Positions 41,531 to 55,037 are shown, counted from the stretch's first letter. The stretch: DNA of 64,000 nt from Eremophila alpestris peregrina (GCA_009792885.1 WMCF01000035.1:62001-126000), one strand, 5' to 3'. A program made the numbers and translations. The notes: generated by a model not told the origin, from the letters alone.

Positions 41531-44500
41531 GAGATTGCCACCATGTGCATCTCCAGCCCCACTGGTTGTCAGTCATTCCAACAAAGTGAACTCCTGCTCC
41601 TACTGTAAGCCAGGGTACCAAAATGTCATTCTGTACTTCTCAAACACGCAAGATGTTTGCTATGGCCACTGCATTGCATGTTTTAGCCCTAACTGGGATG
41701 GGGAAAGATTTGTTACAGAGTTTAGTGGTCTAATCAATTATATTTAGTGTTTCCAGAATCATATCCAGAGAGGTTTTAGGCAAATAATGATCAAAATAAA
41801 ATGTGAATGTCCGTGGAGGGAAAATGTGATGGTAATTGGGGAGGAAAGAAAAAGACAATTTATTAAATTAGCAATAAACTTCAGAGCTCATAAAATTTAA
41901 ATATATAAAAAAGCATTCTGTCCAGATCAATTCAATTCACTACAAGAGTATAACACCACTCTCTGTGGGAAGAATAAGGAGTTGCATCTCAAGACAATTT
42001 AAGGATGGATGCTTTGAATCCTTGCTAGGAATGGATTCACAGCTCAGAGAGCTCTCAAGTCGGAACATACTGGTTTGTGTCTATTTTGGAAAATATTCTG
42101 CACTGCCAAAAGAGAAAGGTCAACCTCAAATACCATGAATTGCACAACAATATTACACAGCATGATCTCTTACTTGCCCATCACAAACCATCTTCTCTGT
42201 CTTCCAGGTGACCTGTATTTACTGAACAAATATTCAAGTACATTTGACCAATTTAGCACTCATGACTTAAACTGATCTTTACTGATACTCACTTTAAGGG
42301 AAGATGAAATAAGGAATGAAGGGAAGGGCTAGACTCTAAGTTGTTCCCTTGCATGTTCTGCAGTGCACTTTTTTAGTAGCTTCCCATTCTGTGGCTGTTA
42401 CTTGGATTTTCTGTAGAATTTTGTGCTCAGTGGTACATACCTAACTGCAGTTGCTGGCAGTGTGCCCACCCAGCTCTGCAGTGGCTAGTGGTATTCATAC
42501 TGGAGATATTCCACATTCACCACAACTGTCTATGACCTTCTTCAGACAGGTACCATGAGAGAGAGCATTTAGCCAATTCCCTCTCCTGGAAGTTGCTTTA
42601 GCACACAGATGATTGCATGGAAATTCATCTCGGGGGACACACAGGAATTTACTGCAGAATCACTCACTGCGTAATATTCTATTAACATGCATTGTAATTT
42701 TCCAAAACTATACTGAAATGATTCTTAGAAGGACTCCTACCAATATATTCTGAACCAGCAGACACAGGGAATCTAGATGCCAATTTTGCCCTTTTGATCA
42801 CATGTTAAACTCATGAAAGAGGATCCAAAATTCAAAAGTCATCTCCAACTTTGAAAAGCAATTTGATCCAAAAAATACAAATCAAAGCTTCCCAAGGGTT
42901 ATACTGTATAAATGCTGTGGTTTTTTCAGCTGGAGGTGGTTTTGAGCTACTTTAATTTAATCAATTATCTTTTAGATAAATATATAATGCTAGATATATA
43001 CAATGTCAAACCAGAACTGTATATTCCATGAAGCAGTTATCTTTTGGAAGGCTGTTAACTCTGCCAGTGAAAATTGTATTTCCAGAATATTACATTTGAG
43101 CCAGGCCAGATAGAAAAATAGGAAAAATGTAGAACCTTTTTTTAACTTATTAATGCAACAGAATACTCCATGAAGAAGCATGTAATAGAGGGAATATTCT
43201 TCTTCCAATCTTTCAAAATCAGATTGGCTGCAAAAAAGAAAAACAACCAAAAAAAATCTGAAACATCATGATGTCAAGATGAACAGTTGATGTCAAGGAC
43301 ACCATGAAATAGCTTTGTTTTGCACCAAGACTTAATTTACTATGTGGTCCCTGTGAGTGCCCTGACAATTCTGCTTGGCTTGGATAACGAGCCAGTGGCC
43401 AAAGACTTAGGGACATTTTCTTGGTATCAGCATTGAGTGCTTAAGGGACACAAAGCTTCATATGAATGTTATGATTGGAAAAGTCACCATCCTAAAGAGC
43501 ATGTAATTTTTTTATGATGGGAAGAAGAAAGCATTTGTCAAAGTTATAGGCAGAAAATGAACATACAGTTACAATACGATTACAAGAAATTGGTGGTAAA
43601 CAAATATGGACCTACATATTTAAACCAACACAATTGTTCATATTATTTTGCTGGACCTTTCCTTTCTCTAGTCTAACAGTACTCAGTTACAGAACAAATT
43701 GCAGACAAATTCAGCAGTTCAGGTATCATGGTTAACTTGTGATGAGCATTAGAACCTGCTTCTGTGACCACAATTTGAAGGAATGGAAAGATGATTTAGC
43801 CTAAGTTCAAGCTTTCAAATGCTTTTCTTGCAAACATAAGATTAGGACTGAGGGGAAATAAACAGCTGGTTTACAAGTCTGCAGAATTTTCTGAGGAGCA
43901 GCAAGAATTCTAATAGAGGATTTACCAGACAGATACACTAAGACCAACTTTGCGTTTCTAAGCTATGTCAAGGATTCTCATTTACCTCCATCTTGGTGCT
44001 TTGTATGTTTCCTTCTCCACAGATTTATTTTCTTGCTGTTTAAAATTTCCAGCAGGAGTGAAAACTGGATCTTGCTGTTCATCCAGAATTCAACACAAAC
44101 AATCTTGCTTACAAGTTCTTCCATCTCTTTTCTTAATCTCTTCTGTTTTCGTCAGCACCTGGGTCTCCACTGAAACCAAGAAGAGAGCTTTCTCACCAGA
44201 TATATTCAGACATTTCATAGCCAAATTCCCAGAATTTTGATGTCTTTGCACTACTACCCCCACAGCTACCTCAGTTATTCATTATACTGGGCACACTCAA
44301 ATTCCCAGCTTGCTCCTAGCACCCAGCTCTTCAGGAAACCATTTTGTGCCTTCTCCACACTAAGAGAAATGGCTTCAAATCAATGGCTTTGTACATATGA
44401 AGTCAACAGACTCCAACATCCTACTTTGCTATTGTACAGCTGTGTCCTCTGCTGTAAAAGCCTCATGTATTGATTTTTCTTAGTATCAATTACCATCTCA

Positions 44501-47500
44501 ACAAAACTGAGGCTGACTGTTGGTCTCAAACATCTTTGAAGATCTGTCTAAATATTGCTAACAGTGCTTGCTATGGGTAAAAACAAGCCCCATAAAATGA
44601 ACAGCACAGCCTCACACACATAAAATAGAGCTTAAAACATTCTTCCTAAGCTGTGCATCAAACCTTGCAGTGCCTCTGGCTCATCATTACATCTGTCAGC
44701 TCTGCCCTGCCACTGTCTGCTGCGAGAAGTCCCTACTTGTGGGGCCTCAACAATGCCACACACTATGGTGTTCCACATGGCTTTGTGGAGAGATTAGAAG
44801 CCACTCCCATTGTCCTCCCTGACACACAGAGAAGGCAGCCAGAGTTCCTGAAAGTGGAGGCAAAAAGTTGGTCTCTTTAAGGAGTTGAAAATATCAAGAT
44901 CACCTATTTGAATGCCTTCATGCTTGAGTTGTGTAACAGGCTAGGGAGTGTGCTCCTAGAATTAGTTCCCTTCCTCTGAGGAAAGGAGAATTGCCCAGAG
45001 ATGTTTGGATTGAGGATGAATCTATCAGTTCTTCAGATGTTCATGGAGCCAGTCCTCAAGCTGCAGCCCTCAGCTTGAAAAAGTCACAGATGACATACAG
45101 GGGAATGTGTTCTTTACAATTAGTTTTGGTACTTTAGATAACAGAGTTTTTATTCCTTTGGGAAGACACTTTCATGGTGCAGTTATCTTCCCATTCCTTG
45201 CAATAGTTGAGAAGGAATTGCAAATATGGATTACTGGCTGGCCTGTAAACCAAAACCAAACAAATGTGGCACTTCATTTTCACTTGCTTGCTTTGCATAC
45301 AGTTGCCAGATTCCAGGAACCCCAAAAAAGAAAGTCACTTGCTGAAATAAAGTTTTTAAAATTACTATAATACAAAGTCATCAACTTTTAACACATTCAG
45401 TCATATGGACAGGCATCTAGAGAGTTGATATATAATCTTCATTGTTTTCCTGCTACAAATAACAGGGACTTAAAAGTCCCACCACATGAGATCATTTACT
45501 TACAACATAAAGGAAGATTAACTCCTTTCTGTCCTCCATATAGGACAGAAATGACACTGTAGTTCATCAGCAAAACTGAAAGCAGGATACGCCAAAACTT
45601 TAAAGGCAAGTTCCTCCTAAGTAAGAAACAGCTTTTTTATTCCATATAATGCCAGCAGCTGACTAATCCTGATGATTCACATGGCCAGGTGGAGTTACAG
45701 TAGCTTTTCAGGGCAACACTCTTGCACTTTTACATAAAGAACACTTGCACACTTTTGACTAAATTAGTGCTCAAGGAACATGTTGAACAGCCTGACACCA
45801 AAGCTTTAGAAGACTCAGATGAATGAACCCAGGCCTTCAAAAGCCCTTATATTGGAACACAGTACTTCAGAAGTAAGGTTTAGGAGACAACCAGTTTTCA
45901 TACAACAGGCAAGCCTCAGATCAACCAAAAGCAGCTGAAACTTGACTGGACCAAGAACACCTGGCAGTTCACTGCCCTAAAACACATTGTCCTATTCATA
46001 ACACAATATCTAACCTTATGCAGGTATTTCCCACTCTACAGACATAAACTGCATAAAGACAGAAAAAATGCTTATAGGCACATTATTAGCTTCTCTTTAA
46101 TGGAAAAACAAAGTGGTTTAAAATTTTGCGTCATACTAGACATTTTAAGCACACCCTACCTTGCTGTGAGCTGCAACTCTTATTATTTGTTCATGCCTCA
46201 GTGTCCTCACCCTCCTCACTCCTCCACACACCACAAACTGAGAGTAGAACAGGATTACAGATTCCCAGTGCAAGCACACATCCCAAGTATGGTGCATTGT
46301 TGTACTTAATTCCTCTCTAGTTGCCAGTGCACTTCTCTGTGCTAAATTTCAACCCAGGACTGAGAAACCCAAGTACCTCTTCATGTAAAAATGAATCTTG
46401 TTATGGTTCTATATACACACAATTCTTCTGTTTTGCCAGTTGCTAGAAGACTAAAAGCAGGTAGGACCTCACTGGTAGATCTGGTTAAAAATTAAAAAGA
46501 AATCAAGTTAGCTCAAACCCTATCTACTCTAATTTCTAGTCTAGTCTGACTAATCCAGTAATTTAGTGCACTAACTGGGATTACAGGCAGTAAAGGCCCT
46601 TACTCTTCTTTTCCAAGGTAACCTAGAACCTAGAGAACTTGAGGCAAAGCACAGACCTTCTAGGCTTGCAGTACTCCTCCTCACAAAGCAGAAGCTCTGG
46701 GCTGGGAGTCTCAAAGCTTCCCAATTCTAATCAGCTGTTCTGGTTTGCTCAATCCTTCATTGTGTAGTAAGTGAACACATGATTTCATGCAGCCATTGCC
46801 ATTTCCAAGGGGTTGCATAAAAATTTCTGATTTGCAGATAACTGTGAACACTGGTTTTATTCTGACTTGGGAGAGACTTGAGCTAAGATTTCCTATGTGC
46901 CAGAAATACTTCAAGTTAATAATGCTCAAGAATAAACAGTGCTTGTAATTTGGTTTGTTAGAGCATCAGTAAGTGTTTGGGGCATTGCAAATGGCTTCTT
47001 AAGGGTAGCACTTAAACATCCTACAAGTACACAAAAGAGGTTGACCTCAGAAATTTAGGTTATGTTGAAGTGTTTCACAATGCCAGAGATGGAGAGAAAA
47101 ACTGTGCTAAATGATACAGCCATGACTTAAAAGATGGTGTCCTGGACTTACAGATCACCAATTCTGATAAGGGAATGAAGAATACAATCTGAGGTCAAAC
47201 CAGACTGGAAAAAAATTGCCTCATTAGAGAGTAACATGCCTGCTGCTCCTTGAACCATCGAACTTTTCCTGGCATTTTCTAGCCAATAATCAGCATGTCT
47301 TGCTTGTTGTGATTTTGTCTATGTTTATAGACAGACAAGTGGTGTCAGACTGCGCTTAGTCCCTCTGTGAAGACAGAGTTCCTTACAATTACATTAAAGC
47401 AAGATCTAGCTTCAGCTAGATGAAATCTCAATAGCTGGTTTATGTCCTAGACCCCTCACTGTTAAATGCAGAGTCTTACCCAAACTCGTATGAGTTGTTT

Positions 47501-49549
47501 AAAACCAGATTTTGGAGGCTTACTCTCACTTTCAAAGAGACTGAACAACTATATAACCCATCAGCTGCTGCATCCCACAGTATGTTGCTATGGTTTCATT
47601 AACTTGAAGCTGAAGCCAATACCCCAGTTTTTTAGAGCAACCCACTGAGGCTTCTTTAAATATAGGATGAAGAAAGCCTCTTCTTCTACCAGGCCTCACA
47701 AGGTCTGGAGCAGTGAGCCAATTAAAGCTCAAATGTCTCCCAAAACCATCTCTAGCCAAGCCAACAAACCAAGCGGCTGGCAATGCAGTGATCTTGTTCA
47801 AGATGCAGCTAAACTGAATGCTAGGAAATACTGGGAAAGAGATTTTTGTGGCAGTGCTCTTCCCAGGATGCATTCCTGGTAGCACAGTGCTGATGCATAT
47901 TTAATATCATGCCAAACTTTTAGAGAGAATCAGATGCTCTTAATTAAGCTGAGATTTCCAATGGCTTCCCCCGGATCCTAACCTCCCAAGAGCTTTGTCT
48001 GCTATCACCATGCTCATACCACCTCATTAGAATAATATCAGGATAATAATTTACCAGGATTGTGACAAGCCCAATTCAATGCTTTTGGAACCCCCAAGAG
48101 AAGAGATTGAAAAAGTGGTGAAAAAACACCTTTCAAAGGACACCTCCTGTTCATTAGGAGTGCTCTGTGATCACTAATGTTAACTTAGTTTAACATATAT
48201 CACATCACAGCATGCTTCTGAGTAAGCATATGCTGAGTATTTCTAAATGCAAATTACTCTTTTTCAACAATCTTTCTTCACCACTATTCTCCACTAGAAT
48301 CTTGGATTTCAGATAGCAACAATTGTGGAATGAGATTACCTGTTCCTTGGATTCAGCCATGCTGGAGTTTATGCAAAGGAGATCAATCATATTGTGTTAT
48401 TTCCACAAGTACAGGATTCATGGAAGCACTAAAGGCAGAGCTCCTTCTGAGCTCTGCTGAGGGAAGAAACCCAGTATCAAAGCCAGTCCAAGTAAATAAA
48501 GTCACATACACCAACACCTGCTTCTTTGAATTTAGAGATTTATGAACAGGGTTGGTATCCTTGCCACTTGCTCTTCTCTCTGCCTCCAGCTCTAGAAAGT
48601 TTTAATTTGACAAGACACCCTGGTATCAATTACACTGGATGGAAGGCCTACCCAGGCATGCCTCACAGTCAATGAGATAAGAATCTGTCCCAACCTCTAC
48701 TGCAGCACAACCAGCATTTATTTAGCTTTTCTCTTGAGCACTAACACTTGGTATTTCTGACCTTGAACAAAGCTATCCAGACTGATTGATTATCTCCAGA
48801 AAAGCTGCTTATAACCTGGTGATTTCTGTGATTACAGTCTGACTTAAGAACCCATCATCTCAGTTCTAGTAATGGATCAGTGTCTCTGTTTAGGAACAGG
48901 ACAGGAAAGCTGTTTAGTTTCTTTGTCCTCACCTCCTCTCACTGTCAGGATCTGGAGAACAACCAAGTGTTTAAGCTGCAGTTTCACAGAAACTGTCATA
49001 GAACAGCATCATCAGGCTGTACTTTTAACACAGCCTGAACCAATCCAAACTGCTGGCCAGCACAGTCCTGCTCTGTCCTTGCCTCAGAGTGCCACACCCC
49101 ATCTTTGCACTAACAGAACTGACACCAAGAAAGTTACCTTCTCACCAGATCTCAGAGCAAAGACGGCAATATATGAGGGCAGGTAAAGGCCAGAACCAGC
49201 AAATGGAAAGGCAAGGACAAATGCGTGGCAAATAAGATCAACTTTACTCATCACAGGAGCATAGAGTTTTAAATTCTCGAATCTTACAAGCACATGAAAC
49301 ATTTTTTCAAGCTAAGTATTAGATGTGGTAGGTAAAGTGTGAATGGAAGGCCAGAGCAAAGCCCCTGGAAGAGTTCTCACTAAGCTAAACAGAGTCTATT
49401 GGGAAAGGACAAAATTAGACTCCTCTGCTGTTATGAACAGAAGAAGCTCTGTTGTTGACTACAGCAGCTCTCACAGCCAGAAATGGATTAAGGCCCAGAA
49501 GCTGAAGAGAGGTGGCAGACACAAGAGATGGGTCCTCTAGCTGGCAGAG

Positions 49550-49605
49550 AATTAAAACAGGAGTGCAGCTTGTCCACACAGCAAGTCAGAAGCAGAACTA
49601 GGCAC
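49550..49605 (-). mobile_element. Possible MIR fragment
   Basis: ttgtccacacagcaagtcag then agcagaactagg resembles the reversed MIR core 'ggtcacacagcaagtcagtggcagagctgg'. Confidence 0.33.
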
Positions 49606-50114
49606 CTGCCCTTCCCTTTTCCTATATACTCTTTAACAATTTTATCCATTCAGTCTAGTGATTTCTAGGCTAAGCATCTGTGAGAGCTTATTTTGGCTCT
49701 GCTTCAGGTCACAGTCTTGCTCTTGGGAAGGTATTTTGCCAAATGAAATAGAAACCTTTTGGCTCTGGTGCTTGTGAGCAGATATTTAAAATATTGTTTT
49801 TGTCAAGGACAACTTCTTTTGATGGACTGCAAAAGAGCTAAATTCAACTTGATACATTATTACAATTCCTGGAAGCTCTGGTTTTTATTTGATTAGAAGG
49901 GCAATGGAAACCAAAGATTTCATTTTAATGGAGCAGTCTTTGAGCCTTTGCAGAAGTTCTACCCCAAAACCCAGAACTTGTGGTGACACAAACTGGACAT
50001 CGCTTAAAACAATTAAGCACCATGTTCTCTTTGCATAGCATGTATCCTGTAATTTGACTTCAGCTGACAACACAAATGTGTTCAGCAACAATTAAGATAC
50101 ATTAAAATCAGTAC

Positions 50115-50146
50115 TGTTATGAACCCACAGTTATGGGTTCATAACA
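50115..50146. repeat. Perfect 13-bp inverted repeat with 6-nt loop
   Basis: TGTTATGAACCCA at 50115-50127 and its exact complement at 50134-50146, separated by CAGTTA. The half-sequence ttatgaac occurs again just to the right. No known element is recognised. Confidence 0.8.
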
Positions 50147-50313
50147 TTATGAACATTATGTCTTAGGAAAGGCTTGCTAATACACAGGAAACACAGTTCT
50201 AGTTCCCATGCTGAACAAAGATGGTAAAGACTGAACACTACCTAATGTAAGCCACGTTAAATGCTGTACTGTGCTCCAAGTCACCACACAGACAGTTGTA
50301 TCTGCTTGAGTAC

Positions 50314-50399
50314 CTCAGCTGCAACAGAGTACTGAAATACTCTTCCCATTATATTGATATGCAACACAACAGCATAGAGAGCTGCTATGACAAAGCAGA
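50314..50399 (-). other. Candidate 86-bp exon with hydrophobic frame
   Basis: Preceded on the minus strand by a long pyrimidine tract ending cttttcttCAG at 50400, one of the best acceptors in the window. The frame reads CFVIAALYAVVLHINIMGRV, a possible membrane segment, and ends GCTGAG|GTACTC (GT at 50313-50312). Its incoming phase matches the phase-1 donor at 50739, so the two pieces could splice in frame. No downstream exon was found. Confidence 0.2.
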
Positions 50400-50739
50400 C
50401 TGAAGAAAAGTATGTAAAAATTTTCAAGGAAAATGAATAAAAAGAGAAGGAAGAAGTATTCCAGCTAAAATAAGGTTTGTGCAAAACTACAGCTGCCACA
50501 CAGTCCCATCACCTTGGAGAGCTCTGTTACAGGATTCACAGTCACACAAGGGTAACAAGCACCTCAAGGTGAAGTTTTGCTAACTTGCTGTAGCCAAACA
50601 TCACCAGCTCTGCAGTTCTTAACCAACGGCTCACACATTTCTGTGAGCCTTTATATATCCATTAAAAAGTACAAGGCTCCCACAGAAATGAGAAGTATGT
50701 TCCACATGTTATCTTTTTTCCCACAGCCCTCAGATTTAC

Positions 50740-50985
50740 TGTAGATGGTGGCATGACTGATCATCTGACTACCATCTGTCCAACATCTGCTTTTTAGGGA
50801 AACCACCCTGCAAGTATAATTAGTTGGCTCTAGGCTACCATTATTCATAATGAATACCCCGTTGTATATTGAAGCTATCACTAATGCTATTCCCTTACAA
50901 AGATTCAGCATACTGACGCAGAGCCTGAGATCTCTCATGGGGGTGTGTGACAGTGATGCTGTATTGCCATCAGCTTTTAACACTC
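50740..50985 (-). other. Candidate exon with a membrane-segment-like frame
   Basis: The minus-strand frame holds a hydrophobic stretch LCKGIALVIASIYNGVFIM, then an N-glycosylation-type NYTC and several Cys. A donor-like ACA|GTAAAT has GT at 50739-50738, in phase 1. The acceptor end is not clear. It faintly recalls the third membrane segment and loop of four-span proteins such as the MS4A group, but the match is too weak to name. Chance open frames of this length occur elsewhere in the window. Confidence 0.18.
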
Positions 50986-52861
50986 AAATATCCTAACAAT
51001 CCCCTAAACTGTGAAAGTAGACCACAGTAGCTTGTCTTGAAAGCCAAAAAAGAAAAGCCCCTTAAGCCAAATCCAGGAATTATTGCAAGATTTGTAACAA
51101 AATTATGTGCTTGGCATCATACTTCTGATGGCAAGACAGTGGCATGGCATCTTATACAAGAGAATGAGTTCAGGGCTCAGGACAGCTATGAACAGAGCTG
51201 CAGGTGCTTCAGTCATTTTAATGCCCAGAGCTTGCTACAAACTACATGTAGGATTCCCCTTCTGTCCCCTAAAGGCATAGGTAAGCTGGGGCAAACAACT
51301 GACTATTCCTGATTTCTATCTGAACTGTAAAGCCTTTGGAGCTATATATCCATTTGTGTCTGTATAGCTCTATCTGAACAGTCTGCCAGAAATCCAGATC
51401 CCAGACTCAAGAAAGCTACTGAAGCTTTAAGGTGCCATGACCCAAATTCTGCTTGCAAAGTGAGTTTCTTGCAAACTCCCTCTAGACTCATAAATATAGT
51501 TCTGTTTCCAATAACAAGATTCTATTTAATGCCTTCTGCATTTAAACCCATAATCCTTTAATAACTTTGGAAATATTTGAAGATATTAAAAAAAACCAAA
51601 ACAACCCGACCAGAAAGCAGTTGGGCATCCCTGAAGTTGATAATTCATATGAATAAGCCATAGAACAATAAAAGGCCAGACTGATCACAGAAATAACTCC
51701 CACCACTGACTTGAAGAAATTAAAAGGCCAGGAAGCTTAATTCTAAATGTGTTTTCAATTGATCTTTGTTCCTGCCTGTGTTTCATGGTTAACTGTTTGA
51801 GAAACCCTCTGGGGTTCTGCTAGTTGATTTCAAGCTGGGAAACAACAAGTAGTACCACAGAGAGAGAGATGCTTTTCTTTTCAAGAGAGTGAATTTAAAC
51901 ACTGCTGAAAGGTCACATACTACTTGTCTTAGAAAAACAAAAAAGAAAGATTTCTAGGCAGAGCTCGATAAGGGAAGGTGACAGGGCATGGTGGGGGGTA
52001 TCTCTCATAAATGTGCCATTGGCAGAAGGCAGCCTTGCTGGCAGCTACAGAAACAAATGACTGGGATGATATTTTGGTGATGGATCAGCTCGGTTTTTTC
52101 AAAAAAAAGCAAAGGAATATCATTCAGAATAGCAAACGGCAAATGCCCAATGTTTGAGAGAATTAGAACAGAAAAGCCACAGAAAATCTAAAAAAAAAAA
52201 GTGGAAATTCTGAACTTCTCATGTCAAATTACACTGTAAAAGCTGTGAAATTGTAGCTGCAAATAGAAATCTGATTTTTCAAAATGGACCTGGAAATCAA
52301 ATCTGAATAGTCTAATTAAGAATGTTCATGTACTCCCCTCTCTGGCACAGCAACTCGAGTTGAGCAGTGCTGTGAAGACCTGTGATTCAGCTGGAGTACT
52401 GGGCAGTTGGAATCAACTCTTTGTTTGTGCAGACCAGTCCAACCAGCCTGATGCAGTTCACTCTGCCAATGCTGTATCATGCTTCCTGATGCAGAAAAGC
52501 AAATTTGCAATCAGAATATGGAAGGTGAATTCATATGTCAGTGCTCATGGTATTTCAAATCTAGATAGATTGGTTAGGACAGCATTCAGCAAAGAGCAAC
52601 CCTTGTAAGGTTTGACAAAAGATGAAATCAAATTTTGTGAAGTATTATTTATTACTGGGAAACAGCATGGACACAATGCTGTTCTCCTTAGGCTAGTTGA
52701 AGACTTCCTCCCTTTCCAAAGCATGCAGCCTCTGGGTCAGGAAATGCCCTCTTCAGCTTCCTCTCAAAGCTGTTTCCTCAAAGGCTAAGGTCTTTCCTGC
52801 CTTCCCTCAGTAAACTGTGCATATCCTACATATAAACCTATCCTCTGCAGTATCACCAGTA

Positions 52862-52910
52862 ATATTTTGCAGAAGTAGAAAACTGAGATCTAAAGGTTGA
52901 ACGACCACTC
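52862..52910 (-). mobile_element. Possible MIR fragment
   Basis: ttttgcagaagtagaaaact gagatctaaaggttgaacgacc resembles the reversed 'ttttacagatgaggaaactgaggcacaaaggttaagtgac' pattern. Confidence 0.33.
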
Positions 52911-53171
52911 CTGTCAGTGGAGCAGACAGGAGGATAACACTATTCTAGTTGTTATCAACTTCACATTGTAAGAGTTAAAGCACAACCCAAAACATGTCTT
53001 TGACATTTTTTCAGTTATATGGGTGCCTTGCCTTAACATTGCCCAAATGCCAGTAACAGAAATGCTTTGGGCCCTCGGGTCTCCCAGGCCCCTACACAGA
53101 AACTGTCCCCCAGATTTTATTGCCACTGCTCCTTTCCAGCTCCCATTTCTATATGGAAATCATTATCTTAC

Positions 53172-53246
53172 CTTCTCCCTCATTGCCCACTTATTCATCC
53201 AACACATCATGATGCAGCTGCCTCAAACTGGAAAAAGCCTGCAGAG
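53172..53246 (-). other. Candidate 75-bp exon of an unknown minus-strand transcript
   Basis: The minus strand has a near-ideal acceptor (gtctctTCACAG ending at 53247) and a strong donor (GAGAAG|GTAAGA, GT at 53171-53170) 75 bp apart. All three full-length frames hit a stop, but an ATG pair inside, the second with A at -3, opens a 13-codon start MMCWMNKWAMREK that reaches the donor in phase 0. It could be a 5' exon of a coding gene or a lncRNA exon. I do not recognise it. Confidence 0.25.
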
Positions 53247-54685
53247 CTGTGAAGAGACAGAAGACAGTCAGACCCTGGTGATATAAAAATCATATAATTC
53301 TTGGAGTTCACAAAACAACATTTTTGCCATTCCATATCTTGGCAGGCCTCCCTCCACCATCAAATGAAATATGTATTTTCCATTCTAGTTACTTCACTTC
53401 TGCATGCAGATTTTGTCTCAAGGCACCAAAGCAAATGTTTGTGCTGAATGACACAGCAAATATTGCCAATCTCAAAAGTCTCATTCAACACTTTTGAGGA
53501 CATATGCAATTTTGGTCTGGGCTGAAATGTACAGACAATGGTCATTTTGACCCATGCCAGAGAGGACACCAAGGAAAAGGACATGCTCACTGGTAGGAGA
53601 AGTAAAGCTGTAAAGTGATTGTATAAGAACAAGGGACTGGAAAAAGAGATTATCTTTCCAACAAATAGCACACTGACACATTAGCTGTTAGAAGTGTTAG
53701 AAATTTTTAACATTTGAAATCTGCCTGCACAAGAACTTTCACACTTATTTGCTATCAGTGGCATTACACTTAATTTTACTTGGATGTCAGGGATTCAAGG
53801 ACACAGCTCTTCTCTGTTACAAATGCTTCTAAGTCAAACACAGTAGCAGCAAGTTACCAGACAAAGAAACACTGTGTTTAAGGCTGCCTGCCAGAGATTA
53901 CTTATTCAAGTTGATAACATGGAAAGGACAGTAGTGCTGCCACACTTCTACCCCATACTCCCTCGGGAAGAAAAAAAGCCAAGAGTCATAGCTCGGTTTT
54001 CTTCAGTTTTCACTGCATGGGGTAGGCAGGAAGAATATAATATAAAGACACAATGTTTGATCTTACAGAGTAGTACACCTAACTGCTTTGCTAGGTCAAA
54101 CACATTCTATCTTAGTTTTAAGTACAATTACTATATAAAATGCATCTCATTTGAAAGCTGACTCTGTCCATGGTTTGAGTCAAAAGCAGAAAATAATAAT
54201 TATTATAGACCATCCAGAATCAGGAATGTCTTTAGAGACTGGGGAGTTCATGCTCTCATCAAAGACCCAAAACACCTTTCATTTCCATTTATTTCAGTAA
54301 AATTTGGGGTTATACTATCATATTATCACATCTTAAGTTTGCATAATCTTAACATCCATAAGTAAATGTCTCCATTACATTCTTACAGCATATAAAGGTA
54401 GGGTTTTATTAATCATGAGGAATTAAGGCAGTAAAATTAACGAATCCTACCTCATTGATTCAACCTTAATGCTACTAACTTAAGAAATAAACTGCTGCGT
54501 GGAATACGTGTAATGAACACTGGTGGGAAAAGCCGTACTTACAAATTCCCACTTACGCTACTCACTTCAAAGCCGGCTAAGTGAAGTCAGCAATTAATTA
54601 GCACTAAGTGGTTACCAGGCTGCGGTGTGCCGGCGGCTCTCACAGCTGCGTGTGCTGGTGTCGGAGGCGACCAGAGCCACAGTGC

Positions 54686-54955
54686 CAGCAATGACCCGCG
54701 GCCATGGTTCCCCCGGCCCCGGCCACGGCCCGCGGCTCCAGCAATGACCCCCGGCCATGGTGCCCCCGGCCCCGGCCANNNNNNNNNNNNNNNNNNNNNN
54801 NNNNNNNNNNNNNNNNNNNNNNNNNNNNNNNNNNNNNNNNNNNNNNNNNNNNNNNNNNNNNNNNNNNNNNNNNNNNNNNNNNNNNNNNNNNNNNNNNNNN
54901 NNNNNNNNNNNNNNTCCAGCAATGACCCCCGGCCATGGTGCCCCCGGCCCCGGTC
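54686..54955. repeat. GC-rich minisatellite (53-bp unit) interrupted by assembly gap
   Basis: A unit starting CAGCAATGACCC at 54686 recurs 53 bp later at 54739 and again after the gap at 54917; the copies share CCATGGTxCCCCCGGCCCCGG. The middle is 136 Ns (54779-54914), so the true copy number is unknown. Read as protein, either strand gives Pro/Gly-rich repeats; I regard this as composition, not coding. Confidence 0.85.
54779..54914. other. Assembly gap, 136 N
   Basis: Run of Ns inside the GC-rich minisatellite; probably a collapsed or unsequenceable tandem array. Any open frame crossing it is meaningless. Confidence 0.99.
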
Positions 54956-55037
54956 CGAGCCCCGGTGGGCCCGGCGGGCGGCGCGCGCCCTCTGGCGGGG
55001 AGCGGCCCCCGAGCGCCGGCACAGCGCCGGTTCTCAC

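Larger units (their letters stand above)
41531..50280. other. Gene-poor stretch right of the CR1 at 41 kb
   Basis: No recognised exon, RNA gene or full repeat except a possible MIR piece and the palindrome at 50115. Open frames up to 117 codons (47532-47885, minus) lack motifs. Confidence 0.6.

Noticed and set aside
47532..47885. 117-codon minus-strand frame opposite a 71-codon plus frame
   Set aside because: Both strands open at once and neither resembles a known protein.
50281..50983. Firm assignment to the MS4A/CD20 family
   Set aside because: Only hydrophobic pattern and Cys placement are reminiscent; the expected first two membrane segments were not found between 51 and 55 kb.
1..55000. 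Exons of the mammalian left neighbours of EIF3F (OVCH2, CYB5R2, NLRP10)
   Set aside because: No protease, CUB, reductase or NACHT motifs were seen in any frame I examined.
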